From positions 39,520,501 to 39,584,500 of the forward strand of contig NC_072896.1 of NCBI RefSeq assembly GCF_027943255.1: DNA of 64,000 bases, read 5' to 3'. A program made the translations under genes and the position numbers. Positions within the stretch are counted from its first letter, which is position 1. Every line of letters begins with the position of its first letter. Below, piece by piece: positions 1 to 14,000 of this stretch. A model generated the notes under the pieces. That model was not told the DNA's origin. It was given only the letters and a program-made list of their open reading frames with translations, and did not search any database. This DNA is from Anastrepha obliqua. Lineage: Eukaryota; Arthropoda; Insecta; Diptera; Tephritidae.

Positions 1-640
1 GTCCTGTTGGAACGTCCATGGTCTACGACCGAAATGTTTGCGTGTCCACGGCTCTAAAGCAGCTTCTAAAACATTTTTCCGATAATAAGTCGCATTCACT
101 TTGACACCAGGCTCTATAAAAACGATTGGAGAGCGTCCATCAGCGGTCACTACGGCCCAAACCATTACTTGCGATGGGAAATTGCTTCGTATGAGCGTTC
201 GGTCAAGTAAACACGATCGTTTTGAGTGTTTATGAACTGCTCAATTGGGAAATTTGTTTCATCAGGAAACACAATGTTAGGAAATTCGCCACGTTCGTGC
301 AAGCGCAACAACTCTTTTGCTCTTTCGCACCGAACTTTTTTTTGCTGGGGTGATCGTGTGCTTTTTGGAACTTGTAAGCCTTCTCCTTGAGCTCATTTTT
401 CAATATGCGTCGAATGCTGTCTTGCGATATTTTCAGTTCTTTGGCTATTTTTCTTCCACTTCGACGTGGATTTCGTTCAAGTCGAGCCATCACTTTCCGA
501 ACCATTTCTGGCGTTGCTGTGGTTTTTTTTTTGGGTCCACCTCCATATCGTTTTGCAATGCTATCAGTATCATTGTCACGTTTTATAGTGCTGGTTGTGA
601 TTTTCCAGCCAAATATAACACAATCACACTATTACGTTTA
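1..640 (-). mobile_element. mariner-family transposon, copy A, cut by window start
   Basis: On the - strand the translation carries LYLAGKSQPA, the HTH block MARLERNPRRSGRKIAKELK and SQDSIRRILKNELKEKAYK, then transposase sequence matching the copy at 47190-48195. Compared with that copy it lacks about 52 bases after the N-terminal block and about 25 bases near 190. Frameshifts break the frame near 330 and again downstream. A dead copy lying in the alpha-2/delta intron. Confidence 0.85.
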
Positions 641-699
641 AATTGCATCACAGAAAAAAAAAATGCAACAAAACTGAGACGCCTGTATATATACTTATA

Positions 700-945
700 C
701 TTATAGAGCTTACACCCTCCTACTCTTATTTGCGGTGCGCGTTTTGGTGTTTTTCTACAAACGGAGGAACCTGTAGCTTTAAGCCTGCTCCGAACGGCAC
801 ATGATTTTTTACGAAAAGCTTTTTTTATGGCAGAAAAATATTCGGTGGCTTGCCATTGCGTGCCGAGTGGTCGACCCTCTATCATTTGATATTTCAGGCC
901 GAATGGTATTCACGCACCAACCCATTCGGCTACGACGACCGGCAT
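700..945 (-). mobile_element. tRNA-derived SINE, decayed copy
   Basis: The - strand begins gtagccgaatgggttggtgc, a tRNA-like A box also found at 27190. It then follows the same body (ccactcgg, caagccaccga, ttctgcca, aaaaagctt) and the 3' part with cgcaccgcaaataagag. The B box is missing. Boundaries are approximate. Confidence 0.65.
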
Positions 946-1544
946 GTTTAGGGACAATAAAAAAATCAGTGAAGAATATTCATGCATCTTTTTATTTATA
1001 GCCGAATATGGACTGCCCATAATCTATTGAAACCATGCCCTCTCACATATACACTGCACTTCAAGTATATTTTTTTGATATTAAAACTTAAAGAAATATT
1101 GCAAAATTTCAGCCCTTCTGTATATAGTTCCGAACAAGAGCATTCTTGTTGTTGGACTCAAGGCGTTGGCATACATTTGTAGTGATGTACAGCATTGGTG
1201 CGAACATCCTTAGCTGGTTTGTTTGTAAAAAAGCAACTAAAAACTCCAACTGAGTGTACCGTAACATTGGCGGCAGCTGCTGTTTGGTAGCTGCGATACA
1301 AATTTATTGTTGCAGATTTGTTTATGCAACCATGTCTTAGCTAATATAACTTTGTGTAAGTGAGTGTACATAAAAACTCTTCTATGCCCAAATGCCTATA
1401 CCCAAAGCACACTCGTTTCTTTATCTACCTAAGCAGTTCAAATATTAAGAATGTAACCTATATACTCAGTTATTTTTAAGTTTTCACACTTATCTTTAAG
1501 GAACTTCACTTTACTGAATGTTTGGTTTTGCTCTTTTTATTCAG
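946..1544. other. Intron sequence, no feature seen
   Basis: AT-rich sequence ahead of the first in-window alpha-2/delta exon. No coding or repeat signal was recognised, apart from the pyrimidine-rich acceptor tract just before 1545. Confidence 0.5.
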
Positions 1545-2021
1545 CGCATCATGGACTCCGCCGAACAGGCCGCTCTTTCCGAATTGGACTCACAGAATTC
1601 CCACAGCACTTCAGCGACGGCAAATAATCAACATTACGATGCACGTCGCATTAACGAATACAACTCGGATGGCAAATTGGCCGATGGCGCACGTCACATG
1701 GATATACGCTTTATGCGCCGATTTGAGCGTTTACCAGTCAATCTCAGTCTTAGTTCGATTTTAGTACCGAATGGAGTTTCAATGGACGATGGCGATGTAA
1801 AGGCTGCACTGCAGTGGAGTGCGCATCTGGATCCACTCTTTCAAAATAATCTCGAACGTGACCCTGCGCTATCTTGGCAATACTTTGGCTCATCCACCGG
1901 CTTCTTACGGCGTTTTCCCGGCACCGCTTGGCCACCTGAGGGTTCGAAAGGTAGCAAACAGATACATGATTTTCGTGCGCAAAATTGGTTTGTGCAGGCT
2001 GCATCGTCACCAAAAGATATT
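1545..2021 (+). CDS. alpha-2/delta exon (first in window): VWA_N domain
   Basis: Acceptor ttattcag precedes 1545 and donor gtaagc follows 2021; phase 0 at both ends, 159 residues. It contains the family block ILVPNGVSMDDGDVKAAL, then LDPLFQNNLERDPALSWQYF and the end QAASSPKDI just before the VWA domain. The Met at 1551 is inside conserved exon sequence, so it is not taken as the protein start. Upstream exons are expected outside the window. Confidence 0.9.
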
Positions 2022-5000
2022 GTAAGCTTAGAGCCATATTTTGAAATCCATAATTTCTAAATTTATAATTTGCACTTTCAGATGATCTTACTGGACTCTT
2101 CGTCCAGTATGTCGGAGAAGTCTTTCGAACTTGCCACAGCTACGGCTTTTAATATACTTGATACGCTAGGCGAGGATGATTTTGTAAATTTAATCACCTT
2201 TTCGGAGGATGTCAAAACACCAGTGCCGTGCTTTAAGGATCGTATGGTTCGCGCTACCCCGGACAATGTACAGGAGATAAAGTCTGCAGTGAAGGCCATC
2301 AAACTTCAAGATACAGCTAATTTCACAGCTGGCCTAGAGTATGCCTTTAGTCTGCTTCACAAAGTAAGATACATCCACTTTATTTCATTTACTTTAGCGT
2401 TTTCATTGCACGTTCATATTCATACCCTGTATGCGATCCTTTATTTAATATACTAGAATTTTCTTTTGTAGAAATATTGAAATAAATCTCAATACTTCGA
2501 GTTTTTTTTATGATTTTCATCCGGCACTCATTTGTCCACCTTTCTTCAAACTTTACGCCTTTTCTGAAAGTTCGTAATTCGTATTCACTTCCGGTCCCAT
2601 TAAGTGCGCCTTGAAATCAAACAAACCGCTTGGTTTATATTCAATAAACAATTTCTTACGGCAGTATGCAAGCGGTAGAGCTCTGACTGTACCCTGACTA
2701 TATTACCGTTCACGTATAGATCTCCTACTAGAAGTAAGGTTCCTAATAACTTCACAGTCTCGAAAATTGCTGAAAATACGCCACCTTCTATCCTGTCAGC
2801 AAAATTTTACTCGCACAGATACATATGTGGAGGCGCTTACTCAGTTTCACTGATCTAAGGCGAGCCTTCGTACAATAACTCTATAATAGATAATAAGTGA
2901 AAAAACTTTTTTGTGGAAGACTATAGAAACCTAGCATTTAGATTAAATTAAGCTAGAAGGAAAGAATTTATGGTGATTCCAATCTGTTATATCGAAAAAT
3001 TCAGTACACCTCGAGGAGGACTGATTACATCGTCCCAAAGGCGACATTCAATAGGAATTTTGCCTTCCATCACGGGAGGAATGGAGTAAGAGACATTCAC
3101 ACACTTTCAAACAATTTTGCCAGTACAGTCAATATAAAGGGTTGAAAAATAGATTGTGGTTTCGGAGCAGGAATTTAATCAACTAGACTTAGAAAGGAAA
3201 AATATGTGCTTCTTCTTATAATAATATTTACAGTGTCTTCCAGGCGGAAGTATTGGCAATAGGGGGGGCTTGTAGGCTGCTAATCGCAAACTGTTCTTTT
3301 AAGGACAAAATTACTATTCTTTCGGATAGCCAAGCTGCAATCCAGGCAAAGGATTTTACCATAACAATTTCTAAACTGGTGGAACAAAGCAAGAATAGTC
3401 TTACCACCTTGAGTAAAAACCATAACGCTACCTAAGTCTGGATCCGAACTGACAAGAGGAGGATTTGTCATGAATAACATTCTTCCAGAATCGGTATTCA
3501 CACCACTGGATGCAATCAAGAATTCAATCTACTCAAAATACCTTCCAATCGCGGATAGGAGATGGAAAGGTCAGACGACATGCAAAGTTAGAAGAACGTT
3601 ATGGTCCACCTACAACCATAAATAATTGTCAACATTGATAAATATGAAGCGAAGGGATGCCTGCAGACTCACGACAGTGCTAACTGGGTTTGGTTCATAG
3701 GAGAGCACGTAGCACAGTTGTAAACAACCGGAGAAAAAGGAAACTATCTTCCACTTCCACTGTTAATGCCCTCGTATGTTAACCCTTGGCAAACCGCCTT
3801 TTGAAAACCTCGAAGAGCTGGCTGATATACACTTAAATAACCATATAAAGTTTCTCAATCTCACAGAGAAGATATAGTGGAGAAGGAATAAACCATTTTA
3901 CCTTGTTGGTAGCAAGAATGTGGAAACAAAATTGTGGAAGCGCTAATTGGATTCAAGGAAAAATCTTACTTTAATCAACCACCCATACAAGTCGTATGGT
4001 ATCCCAGAGCTGGAAGCTTTTACAGGGTTTGATTGAAAAGTAGTGAGCCTTCCCGCGCGGAGCGTCTGCCAAGCGATCAACCGAATCGGCTGGTGGGGGA
4101 AAATGATCGTTGGACCTTCCCCTTCCACTAGAAACCGGTCCCAGTTTGCTGGCAACAGCGGTGCAGTCAACATCGCTCCGCGCGTGAAAACTGTTTTAAA
4201 AGTGTGTTAGGATTTTGCAGTGGCGAAAATGCAGCGATCGTTGGAGCAACGTTACTCGCTCATCACGTCGAAGACGAACAGCGATCTGGAAGGCCTTCGA
4301 CGACGCAAACAGACAAAGATGTGAACCGGGTTCGTCAATTTTTGAACATTGACCGGGCATTTTACAAAGAAGTGCTCCTTCGAATGAAAAACTGCGTCGC
4401 CCGGGTTCGGCCCGACCTCGTCAACAATTGGACCCTTCATCACGACAATGCGCGGGCGCACACTGCCTTCCTCTGCACCTCTGCATTGGCCAAGATGGGG
4501 GTTCCGGTGCTTCCCCACCCTCCCTACAGTCCAGACCTGTCCCCTCCGGACTTCTTGCTCCCGTGCCTGAAAAGAAAGCTGAAGGGGAGGCGTTTCGACT
4601 CCATCGAGGCGATCCAAAAAACTGTTTCCTGCAGCGGAAGGACCGCTACCAGCGGTGTATTGACGCTCAAGGGTCCTATTTTGAAGAATATTAGTTGTAT
4701 AAGCCAAAAGGTTTATTAAAACTGCTTAAAAAAGTAAGGCTCATTACTTTTCAATCAAACCCTGTATTATTAGCACAAACATGAAGCGCGTTGACATTGC
4801 ACAGTAGTGGAGAAAGTACCTGACTAGTACCCGTAGTTTCATACCCCAATGTGTCACTTTTATACATTGCAATGTCTTTACTATTCCATAGATTAGTAAT
4901 TGATTTCAATGGGAAAAGGCTGAAAATTTATTTGTGTAATTGGAATAACCCATCAGTACATTTATTATTTTTATTTGTTGTTGTCGCGCTGATTAGAGGC

Positions 5001-8000
5001 GCATGGTGTTAAAACAAAAGATTGCCAATGTTTTCGATTATTCGCTTTTGCCTTTATCTGGGACCATGCTAGGTTTTCCTCGACACATAAAAACTCGTCG
5101 AAAAGGTTAGGTTGTCATGATACTATAAGACGTTTTCTGCGCTGATGTCTTTGATGGTTCCAGTCTAACGCCGTTCTGCTTATTACATTAGCTAATTTGA
5201 GGATGGTGTGCCCAATCCGTCTCCATTTACGTACCCGTATTTCAATAGCGAGGGCTTTTGTCCGCATCTCGCGAGGAGTTGTTCATCCGAAATTCAGTTG
5301 TCAGGCCTAACAAATGGTTGTGAGCTTTGTGTGGTACATGCTGCTACAAGCCAAGTTTCACAACCGTAAAGAAGAACTGACTTTATATTCGAATTAAAAA
5401 TCCTTACTTTTGTGCGTTTTTTGTTTTGTGAGAAGGAGCCTCAGTACCTTTACTTGGATTAAATGAATCATTATTTTCATCCGAGGTGGTATCTGAACAC
5501 TCTGGAAAGTGTTTATTCAGAAAAAAATCAAGGGTTTCCCTTTTCTTGGTGGTTCCGGATTCATCTTACCTGTGTGCGAAACTACCCTGGAGAATAAATC
5601 TTAAACTTTTTACAGTACCATAAAAATATCTCCAGCAACTCACTCTTCTGCTTCTTTAGACGAATAATATTTGTTCGCACTATTGCCAGGGGAGCTTACG
5701 ACCTATCCTTTTGCCTTGTGAATTGATTAGGCAAGAGAAGTACATAAATATAGCTGCTTTAATACACTAACCAATTTTTTTATTTAAACATCAATTTGCG
5801 TTATTTTAAAACTCAGACAACTAGTTTTAAATTCTACTAACATTTCATCATTTCTATTGGTTCAGTTTGTTTACACGCTCGCTTGCTTACGCTTTATTAT
5901 TTATTTAAACGGCAACATTAGAATATTTCTCATCGTTCACAGTTCTTCCCTATATTCCATTTCTGAATTAATTCAATATTTTTTCTTATCTTCAGTACAA
6001 CCAATCTGGTGAAGGCAGCCAATGTAATCAGGCTATTATGCTGATCACCGAAAGCACATCTGAGACCCACAGCGACATAATCAAACAATATAATTGGCCA
6101 CATATGCCCGTACGAATTTTTACGTATTTAATCGGTTCCGATTCGAGCAGTCGCAGCAATCTGCATGAAATGGCTTGCTCTAACAAGGGATTCTTTGTGC
6201 AAATCAATGATATGGATGATGCACGCAAGAAGGTCATCGACTATGCTCTGGTAATGGCACGTCCGATGATAATGTATCAGGCCGATCATCCTGTGCACTG
6301 GAGTCCCGTCTTTGTCGCCGGCAAGACAGGTGGTTTGGCTCGCGACTCCGACTACCAGCGTCGGCTGGTGACGACAGTTTCAACTCCGGTCTTCGATAGA
6401 CGAAACCATTCGGTGCGTGTGGCTAATTTACTCGGTGTTGTAGGCACCGATGTGCCCATCGAGGAGATACGTAAAATGATACCGCAACATAAACTGGGAC
6501 CGAATGGATATTCGTTTATCGTTGATAATAATGGGCGTGTACTGTATCATCCAGACTTGCGTCCATTGAGTGATGGTAATCAATATATAGATCAGTTGCG
6601 GCCGCGGTACACGTCGGTCGACATAACGGAGTTGGAACTGCCGGAAACCGAGGTGGGCAATGAGCATGAAATTGTCGAAATGAATAAGAATCTGTTGTAT
6701 GATGTGAGTAAAGCAAGAGAAGATCAGATGCAATTTTTATGTAATGAGAATTATATAATGAAAATATTTAATTGGCAGATGCGCAGCGATATGCTCTTGC
6801 CCAAGGAAGGTGAAACCGAATTCACCATATTCAATCACTTTGATGGCATGAAACGTGTAGCGGCGCGTACGCAAAGGTAAATAACGGAATCAACTGAATA
6901 TGTACTTAGGGTACAAAAGGGTACAATTTAACAGTAGTAGTAAAATTTCTGTTATTCCACCATTTACATCAGTGAGCTAATTCATTTTTGTGTCTTACCC
7001 CTTTCAGGTATTTTTATGGACCTATTGACGATACGCCCTTCACCTTAGCTGTTGTACTCCCCGAAAAATATGGCAGCCATGAATTGGTCTCCCAACAGGA
7101 AATACGGCACTCGCGCAGAAATGGTGAGAGACACATAAATAGTCCAGCTTTTGTTATTTACATTTAAACTTCATCTTTCCTCATAGTGACCGAGTACTTC
7201 AAGGGAGAAAATTGGCGCGTACATCCCGATTGGGTGTATTGTGAGTACAACAGTGTTAGTGATCTAGAGAAAGAGCGTGAAAGCTCGGGCGAATCTCTCT
7301 CAGCCTCACGTGAACAAGAATTAAGTTTTGGCTCACCCGAAGAGCAGGTGTTACATTTCTTGGGGCGTGCAGGTCGACCTGGCTGGAAGTGGATGTCGGT
7401 AAGCAAATTGGAAAAAGGCACTAGATTGTGTACAGATCCAAAGAGCATTTCAGCTCATGTTGAGTTTCTTATTTCACTCTAATCATTCAACATGTCGCTC
7501 TTTGATTTGGAATAAATTTTCTATAACTTCTGCCTTTTTATTTTTAACAGGTGCGCCCGAAACCACCGCAACCACACCACGCCATGCATGGTGCGACACC
7601 TGTCGGCCATTTCGCCCAACATCTAAATAACGTACAAGGATCTCGCAAAGCTGAACCATACTTTTGCGATCGAACCTTGGTACAGAGTTTGGTGCGTGAC
7701 GCTATGGTAACAGATGGGCTGGATCGAAATTCCACAGCAACTTCAAATGGCAAAGAGGATAAACAGTATGTGTCCGGGGACCACGCTGTGTGGAAGCATG
7801 AAATATCGCGCTTTTACATTACTATTTTCATTTTTATTTTCTCTTACTCTGCACAATACAAATGCGCTAAAATATAATTTAATCGAATGCGAGCCGTCAC
7901 ATTTTATCAAATGATAATGATCGCCCAATTAAAAAGGGATTGAAAGCGCTTATTTCTGAGAAAATGCTCTAGGTGCTCTACGTTTAAATTCTAGTCTCTC

Positions 8001-11000
8001 GTAAATAACTCTGCTAAGGAGAAAAAGATGTTACGATTTCACTACATTTTCTTCCATACATCAACCATAATAGTAAATGATGCTGAGCCTGCACTGCATG
8101 GGCTCCTATCAGATGGCACAGAAGCTCTTTTAATTGTATTCGATTCACACCACGCCAGAAGGGCTTTAGAATGTTTCAAATCCACGCTTACTTAGCTGGA
8201 ATGACTACCACTTGCCTTGTGTGAAGCAATCACATTGGAGATGTTCCGTATATTGGAGGTGTCCTTTAATGTGAATGCAAGTTGGTTGCTCGTCAATTAT
8301 TCGTATTGGTTTCACACCCAACTGCATCTCATACGTTTTAATTCAGTGGATTAAGGTCTGGGGAGTTAGGCGGCCTCAAGTTCGGTGTTATGTGGTCATG
8401 GAAACTTTCTCCCATTCACTCTTGTGTCGCCATCGCTTTGTGTGAAGGAGCAAAGCTTTGCTAAAAGCTGTATGGACTGTCCCCACGTACACTATCAACC
8501 CAGGATTACTCTACTGTCTCTAGTACCTCGATATATGCCGCAGAATTCACTCGAAATCCTTGAGTAAAGAAGTCTGGTGATATGGCATGTCCTTGGTTGC
8601 TCACAACACCTAAAGCCATAACAGTGGCTGGAAGCTTCGTTTGCATGACAACAGGGTTCCTGGGATTGGGACATAGCCATTGTCATTTCTGCGGTTCGCC
8701 TTTTTCTTTGAAGGACACGTGGCAGGTTCCGCGGAGTTTTTGCGTTTTGAAGCAGATTCTGCATTGCTCCCTGATGCTTCCAATTCGGCATGGACCTTAT
8801 GAAAGAATGAACGGGCGCACTTAAAAAATGTTAGAGTTTTCTGGGTATGACTTACACATATAACGACGGTAACTTCATGTCTCTTCATTTCTTGAGTTAA
8901 GTTGTAGTCTTATCTGAAAAATAGCAAACGAAAAATAATGGTTTCGGAAAGTTATAACCACATATGTACATACTTTCGATCGTTCATCGCTAACTTTATT
9001 GTTATCTCTCGTAACAGTCGATGTACAAACACGTGCATATCATCACAAATCATAGTCAAATAAGTCCACACAGGGTCAATTAAAAAAAATTCACACACAT
9101 TTCGTGCTACTATACAGTCAACTCAAAAATAAGTTATGGATTCTAGTATGACAGTCGCTTTTAGCAGTGATTACTCTATGCAAAACCGTTGCACTTATCA
9201 TAGACTCCGTAGGCTCTTTGGTGAAACAAAAATGCTAGGTGAAGATCCGAATTTCTATTATCAGGAATCTTGTCACGAACTGTTGTAGAGTAGCTTGACA
9301 TCTCAACATAGCGAAATTTTTCGTCGAGTTCTCCATATGAAATAGTTTGATTGCAGCTATTTTGAAAATTTGGAAATATATTTGACAAATTTTAATATAA
9401 CAAGGGCACACATGAAGAAACAAAGAGAAACGAAATTGAAGTACGAATATAAAAGTTGTTGAGTAGTGAATAACGGGAAGTGTAAATCTGGGTTAAAGTC
9501 ACGGAAATTAATCCGAATTGTATGGTCCCAAAAGGCCTATTGAATGGTTAAGGAACCCTGTATGTCGATCGAAGTATTGTATCCCTTGGCTTTTATGCTG
9601 TTAATGTTGGACTTTAGCTCGACCAAAACCTTCAACCGTCAACGTACCGATCCCCACCCGATACTACCGTTAAGTAAATCTTCGGGAGGCGGTTGAGCAT
9701 TAAGCTCTAGGTCAACTAATTTTCACATGCGGTCCATCAAAAGCAGCATGTACTTTAATCTACCCGCAGTTTTGTTTATTTCCGCAGGAAACAACCCCAG
9801 TTGAGCGTTTGCACCCCCCCCTTCCACCAAACTTGAGTCATGTCGACACAGTTGACGATGGTCGTTGTAAGAGCGAAGGCATTTTGAACCCTACCTCACC
9901 CACCACAAAAACAAAAAAAAATGTCGACTTAAGAATCTGTCGCCCACGCATACTCTGATGTCATCAACTAAGTTTTCTGGAACTATCGGATCTTTTGATA
10001 GTGTAGCTAAATCACGTCGGCTAGTTGCAAATTGTGGGCATACAAAAAAGACATGTCTTGCTTGCTAAACGTAAAGGTGCCTCACGTACTCTAAAGCGAG
10101 GTAGCAAGCATGCCGTCAGGAATTATGTTAGCTGAAAGTTAAGCTCACCACAGCTTCGATTTAGCCACCTTTCGATGTTTGGGATTAGCGTATAGGTCAA
10201 CTTTCCTTTTATCGAGTTCTCACAACGCTCCTGCCATTTTACTAAGGATATAGCCTTCTCCTTTTCTACAATCGTTGATATGTTAGTGTACTCGTAACAT
10301 TGCTCCTTTTGCTTCAATATAAGAAAGGGGCGCGTCATGCCTGCGATCACCATTGCTGCTTCGTACGAGATAGTTTTGTATCCGCTTTTCATGCACACTG
10401 CGCAAAGTGTGTACAAGGCCTCGTAAGGTCTTTTTATTTCCAAGGATTCCACCCATACTAGAGCTGCATATAACAGAATGGACTTGATGACGCTAGTTAG
10501 TAGCCTACGTTTGGCTTATAGGTTAAGACATTTGTGCAGAGTACTTATAATTCGGCCCAAACCGAACATTAATTTATTTTATTTTTTATTTAACGCACCT
10601 TTTCCAGCACCAATAATTTTTGTGTTTTACCTGTAATTGAATATCTTAAATCATAACTGGCGTTTGCTTAATCAAGTATTTTTGAATTAAAAAAAAAACT
10701 TCTACGCACTAAAGCACCAATTTCTTTTGTTTTTTGTATTCCTACTCTTTTTTCTTTCCGATAAATATTTTTTGGTTATTTTCTCGATGATAAACATTTC
10801 ATATGCAAATAACTTATATTGTGGAAAATTTATATATATTTACATATGTGTTATGACGATTTTAACGCGCATACAAAACTTTCACCTAATTTATGCAATA
10901 TAAATATTTATAAAAAACCGTAGTCCAATCGCCACATTAATGGCAATTTTGAAGAGGTAAATTACAGAATATACACAAAATGCATATTTTATTGCTACGC

Positions 11001-14000
11001 TGCTATTGGTAACTCATAAGACGTAATGCTAATGCTGTTTTAAACCGCATTGGCCATTGTAAGCTATTTTTCTAGGAACTATTGTTGGCATATGTTCAAA
11101 AAGCTTTTTGGAGCTTTCATTAACCCAAAGCTTCTGAAGCTTGAAAGTTAAAAAATAGTGAAAGCTCGATTTAAGGTCTTACTGTAAAAGCTTTCATGAA
11201 AATGAAAGTATTAACAAAGCTACTTCTATTAATGACTTTCTACTGCTATTCACGAATGTACTTACAGACTTGTATAATCAATATGGGCATACATTTTTAT
11301 GTACCCACACAAGAGACAATCTTTTTTAACTCGAAAAAGCCTTTGTATTAACAATTTGGACTCGCTTTTTGATAGCTGTTAACTACTCAGCTTGTATAAC
11401 GAGGTTTTTATTAATTTTTTTTTACATTGCACGTCTTTTCTAACCATTTTATTTAGTTTACAATATAAATATTATAAGCTGCACCACACGAAAAAAAATT
11501 AAAAGACTAAATAAATTTATTATATTTTAATTATCAGTTTAGGGCTAACAATTTATGTTTTTAATATTTAAACTTGTAATGATAAATGTTTTAAAAATAT
11601 CCTGAAATAAGAACACAATTCACGGAAACATAAATTAATTATTAATAAATGTAAAATCTATAGTACGAAAAAGCGTAAGACCAATGTTAGGTTACGCTAG
11701 GTTGAAGCGGTTGTCCACTGTAGGACACACTCAGGCTCATAGCCCAGTGAGATGCCGAGTGGGGAGCTTGTCCTTATCTCTCAATCATTGCCATCAGTTC
11801 AGCCTGAAATACACTACAGTAGTCGGGAAGCCGAAAACTGAAGGAGATCCCCAGATGTTCGAAATATTCACCTCCGCCCACACTACCCTCGAACTTTGGG
11901 CCATCTGTGTATACATGGATGGACTCGCCCTGTCTTACAGCGCCCCGTTTCCACTCTTTCCCTTAAAGGTAGGAGAATTCTGAACGTTGTAATGGCAAGT
12001 GTAGGCTGGAGTGCTTGGTCCACCAATCCAGGAAGCTCCAAATATTTAAAATAAACAAATACAATTTTTGGGGTTGGTTTATAATTTGGAACTTAGTAAT
12101 CTGAATCCGTTTTGTTTGTTTCTCTTTTGATTATAACTTGTTGAAGTTGTCGCGGCATGGATTTGATTATGTTTTATGTAACGAATTGATCACTTTTTGA
12201 CCATACGACATTAATTGCTTTCTAAGACTTTTAGCTCTGTCAAACTGTCTTGCATTTTTGAAAACCAATTGAGAAAACCATTTTCAATTAAATTAAGGTC
12301 AGGGCTGCAGGCAGGCCATTCAAAAATAAGTATTTTTTTCGCTGCCAAAAACTCTTTTATTGCTTTAGAAGCATGAGCAGCTGCATTGTCATGCTGTAAA
12401 ATCCACTTCTCATCAAAATTATCATCCAAAGAAGGAATAAGTACTTTGTTTAGAAGTTCTATATACTTGACAATATTCACTTTTGTGGACATGAAACATA
12501 TAAGCGTTTTGTCTTTGCTACTAATGGCTGCCCAAACCTTGACAGAACTCTCTCCGATATTATGTGCTTTCCTCTGCTCCTTTTTTTACGCTTCTCATGC
12601 TAATATATTTGGAAACCATCTGGTCCGTCCAGATTGATGTTTTTTTTTTCATTGGAAAAAAATACTCCTTCCAATTCATCGTCCCAAAACTGGTACCTCT
12701 CTGCAAATGTCAGTCTGGTCCGTTTGTATTGTGTGGTTTAGGTACTTTTTTTACATATTCTAGACTAGAATCCGCTTGCAGAATTTGTTGAACACGACGA
12801 GTAGTAACTTCCAAATTAATCCATTGCACACTTTTAAATTAAAAGCAAACGCTTTTCATTGACTTCAAACAAGCATTTGACACCGTCAACCGAATGACCA
12901 TGCCAACAATCTTAAAAAAATGCAAACTCCGTGAAACATTAATCAGGCAAATAATGATAGCCCTACGAAACACTGAATCCAAAATCATGATACAGGATAA
13001 CAAATCTGAACCTTTTGACATATAGAGTGGCGTAAGACAGGGCGACACACTTTCATCAACAATTTTTAACATAATACTGTGCTGTGCAAGAGATGAGGTA
13101 AACGATGCCAAAAGAACTGGACATATTGTATAATGAATAGAATAACTCAATTATATGCATACACCGATGATACAGTGAATGTCAGCAAAATTAAAAGTTC
13201 ACGGGTATCAACCCTTTTCGAAATCGAAGCAGCAACGGCAAAAAGAACTAAACTTAAACAACGAAAAAATCAAATATATAATATATGCTGCTCTCTAGAC
13301 TGAAAAACAAACAACAACAACAAAAGAGGTTGATATTGGAAAATCCAAATTTGAAGCAGGAAAATACAAATTTGAAGCTGCAAACTGACGACAGATAATT
13401 CGATGAGTCTTACTACAGAAGAACGAATTCAAGCAACTAATAGAGCGTGTGCATCACTCACAAAACTTCTGAAATCACAACTCCTTAACAGACCCTGCAA
13501 GCTGACACTATACGAGTATAAGTATAAAACCGTAATTCAACAGTGCTGTGCTATGGAACTGAAATATGGACGCTGAGTGAAAAATATAAGAGAAAACTGC
13601 AAACATTTGAAAGGAAAGTTCTCAGCAAAATATTTGGCGCAGTCAGAATTGCACAAGATGAATGGTGCATACGATGGAATGGTGAACTGGACGAACTTAT
13701 TATAATTTAGTATCATACGTTACATGAAAGCGCAACGAATACGATGACTAGGCCACGTTATGGCAATGAACAGTTCAAGAGCTCAAAAGAAAATTCTGGA
13801 GGCGAATGCATACAAAAATAAAGCAAAAGGAAGACCAAGATCGAGGGGGATAGATGAATTGAAAGAAGACCTGGAACAGCTTAATCTAAAAAACTGGAAG
13901 GAAGTGGCAACGGATAGAGCAGAGAAGCTCACAAGAAGCTGTAGTGCCAAACGATGATGATGTAAACAACGAAACAGTATTGTGACATTTTTCTAGTATT

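Noticed and set aside
317..706. 129-codon + strand open frame
   Set aside because: Antisense of mariner transposase; the - strand gives the known HTH sequence.
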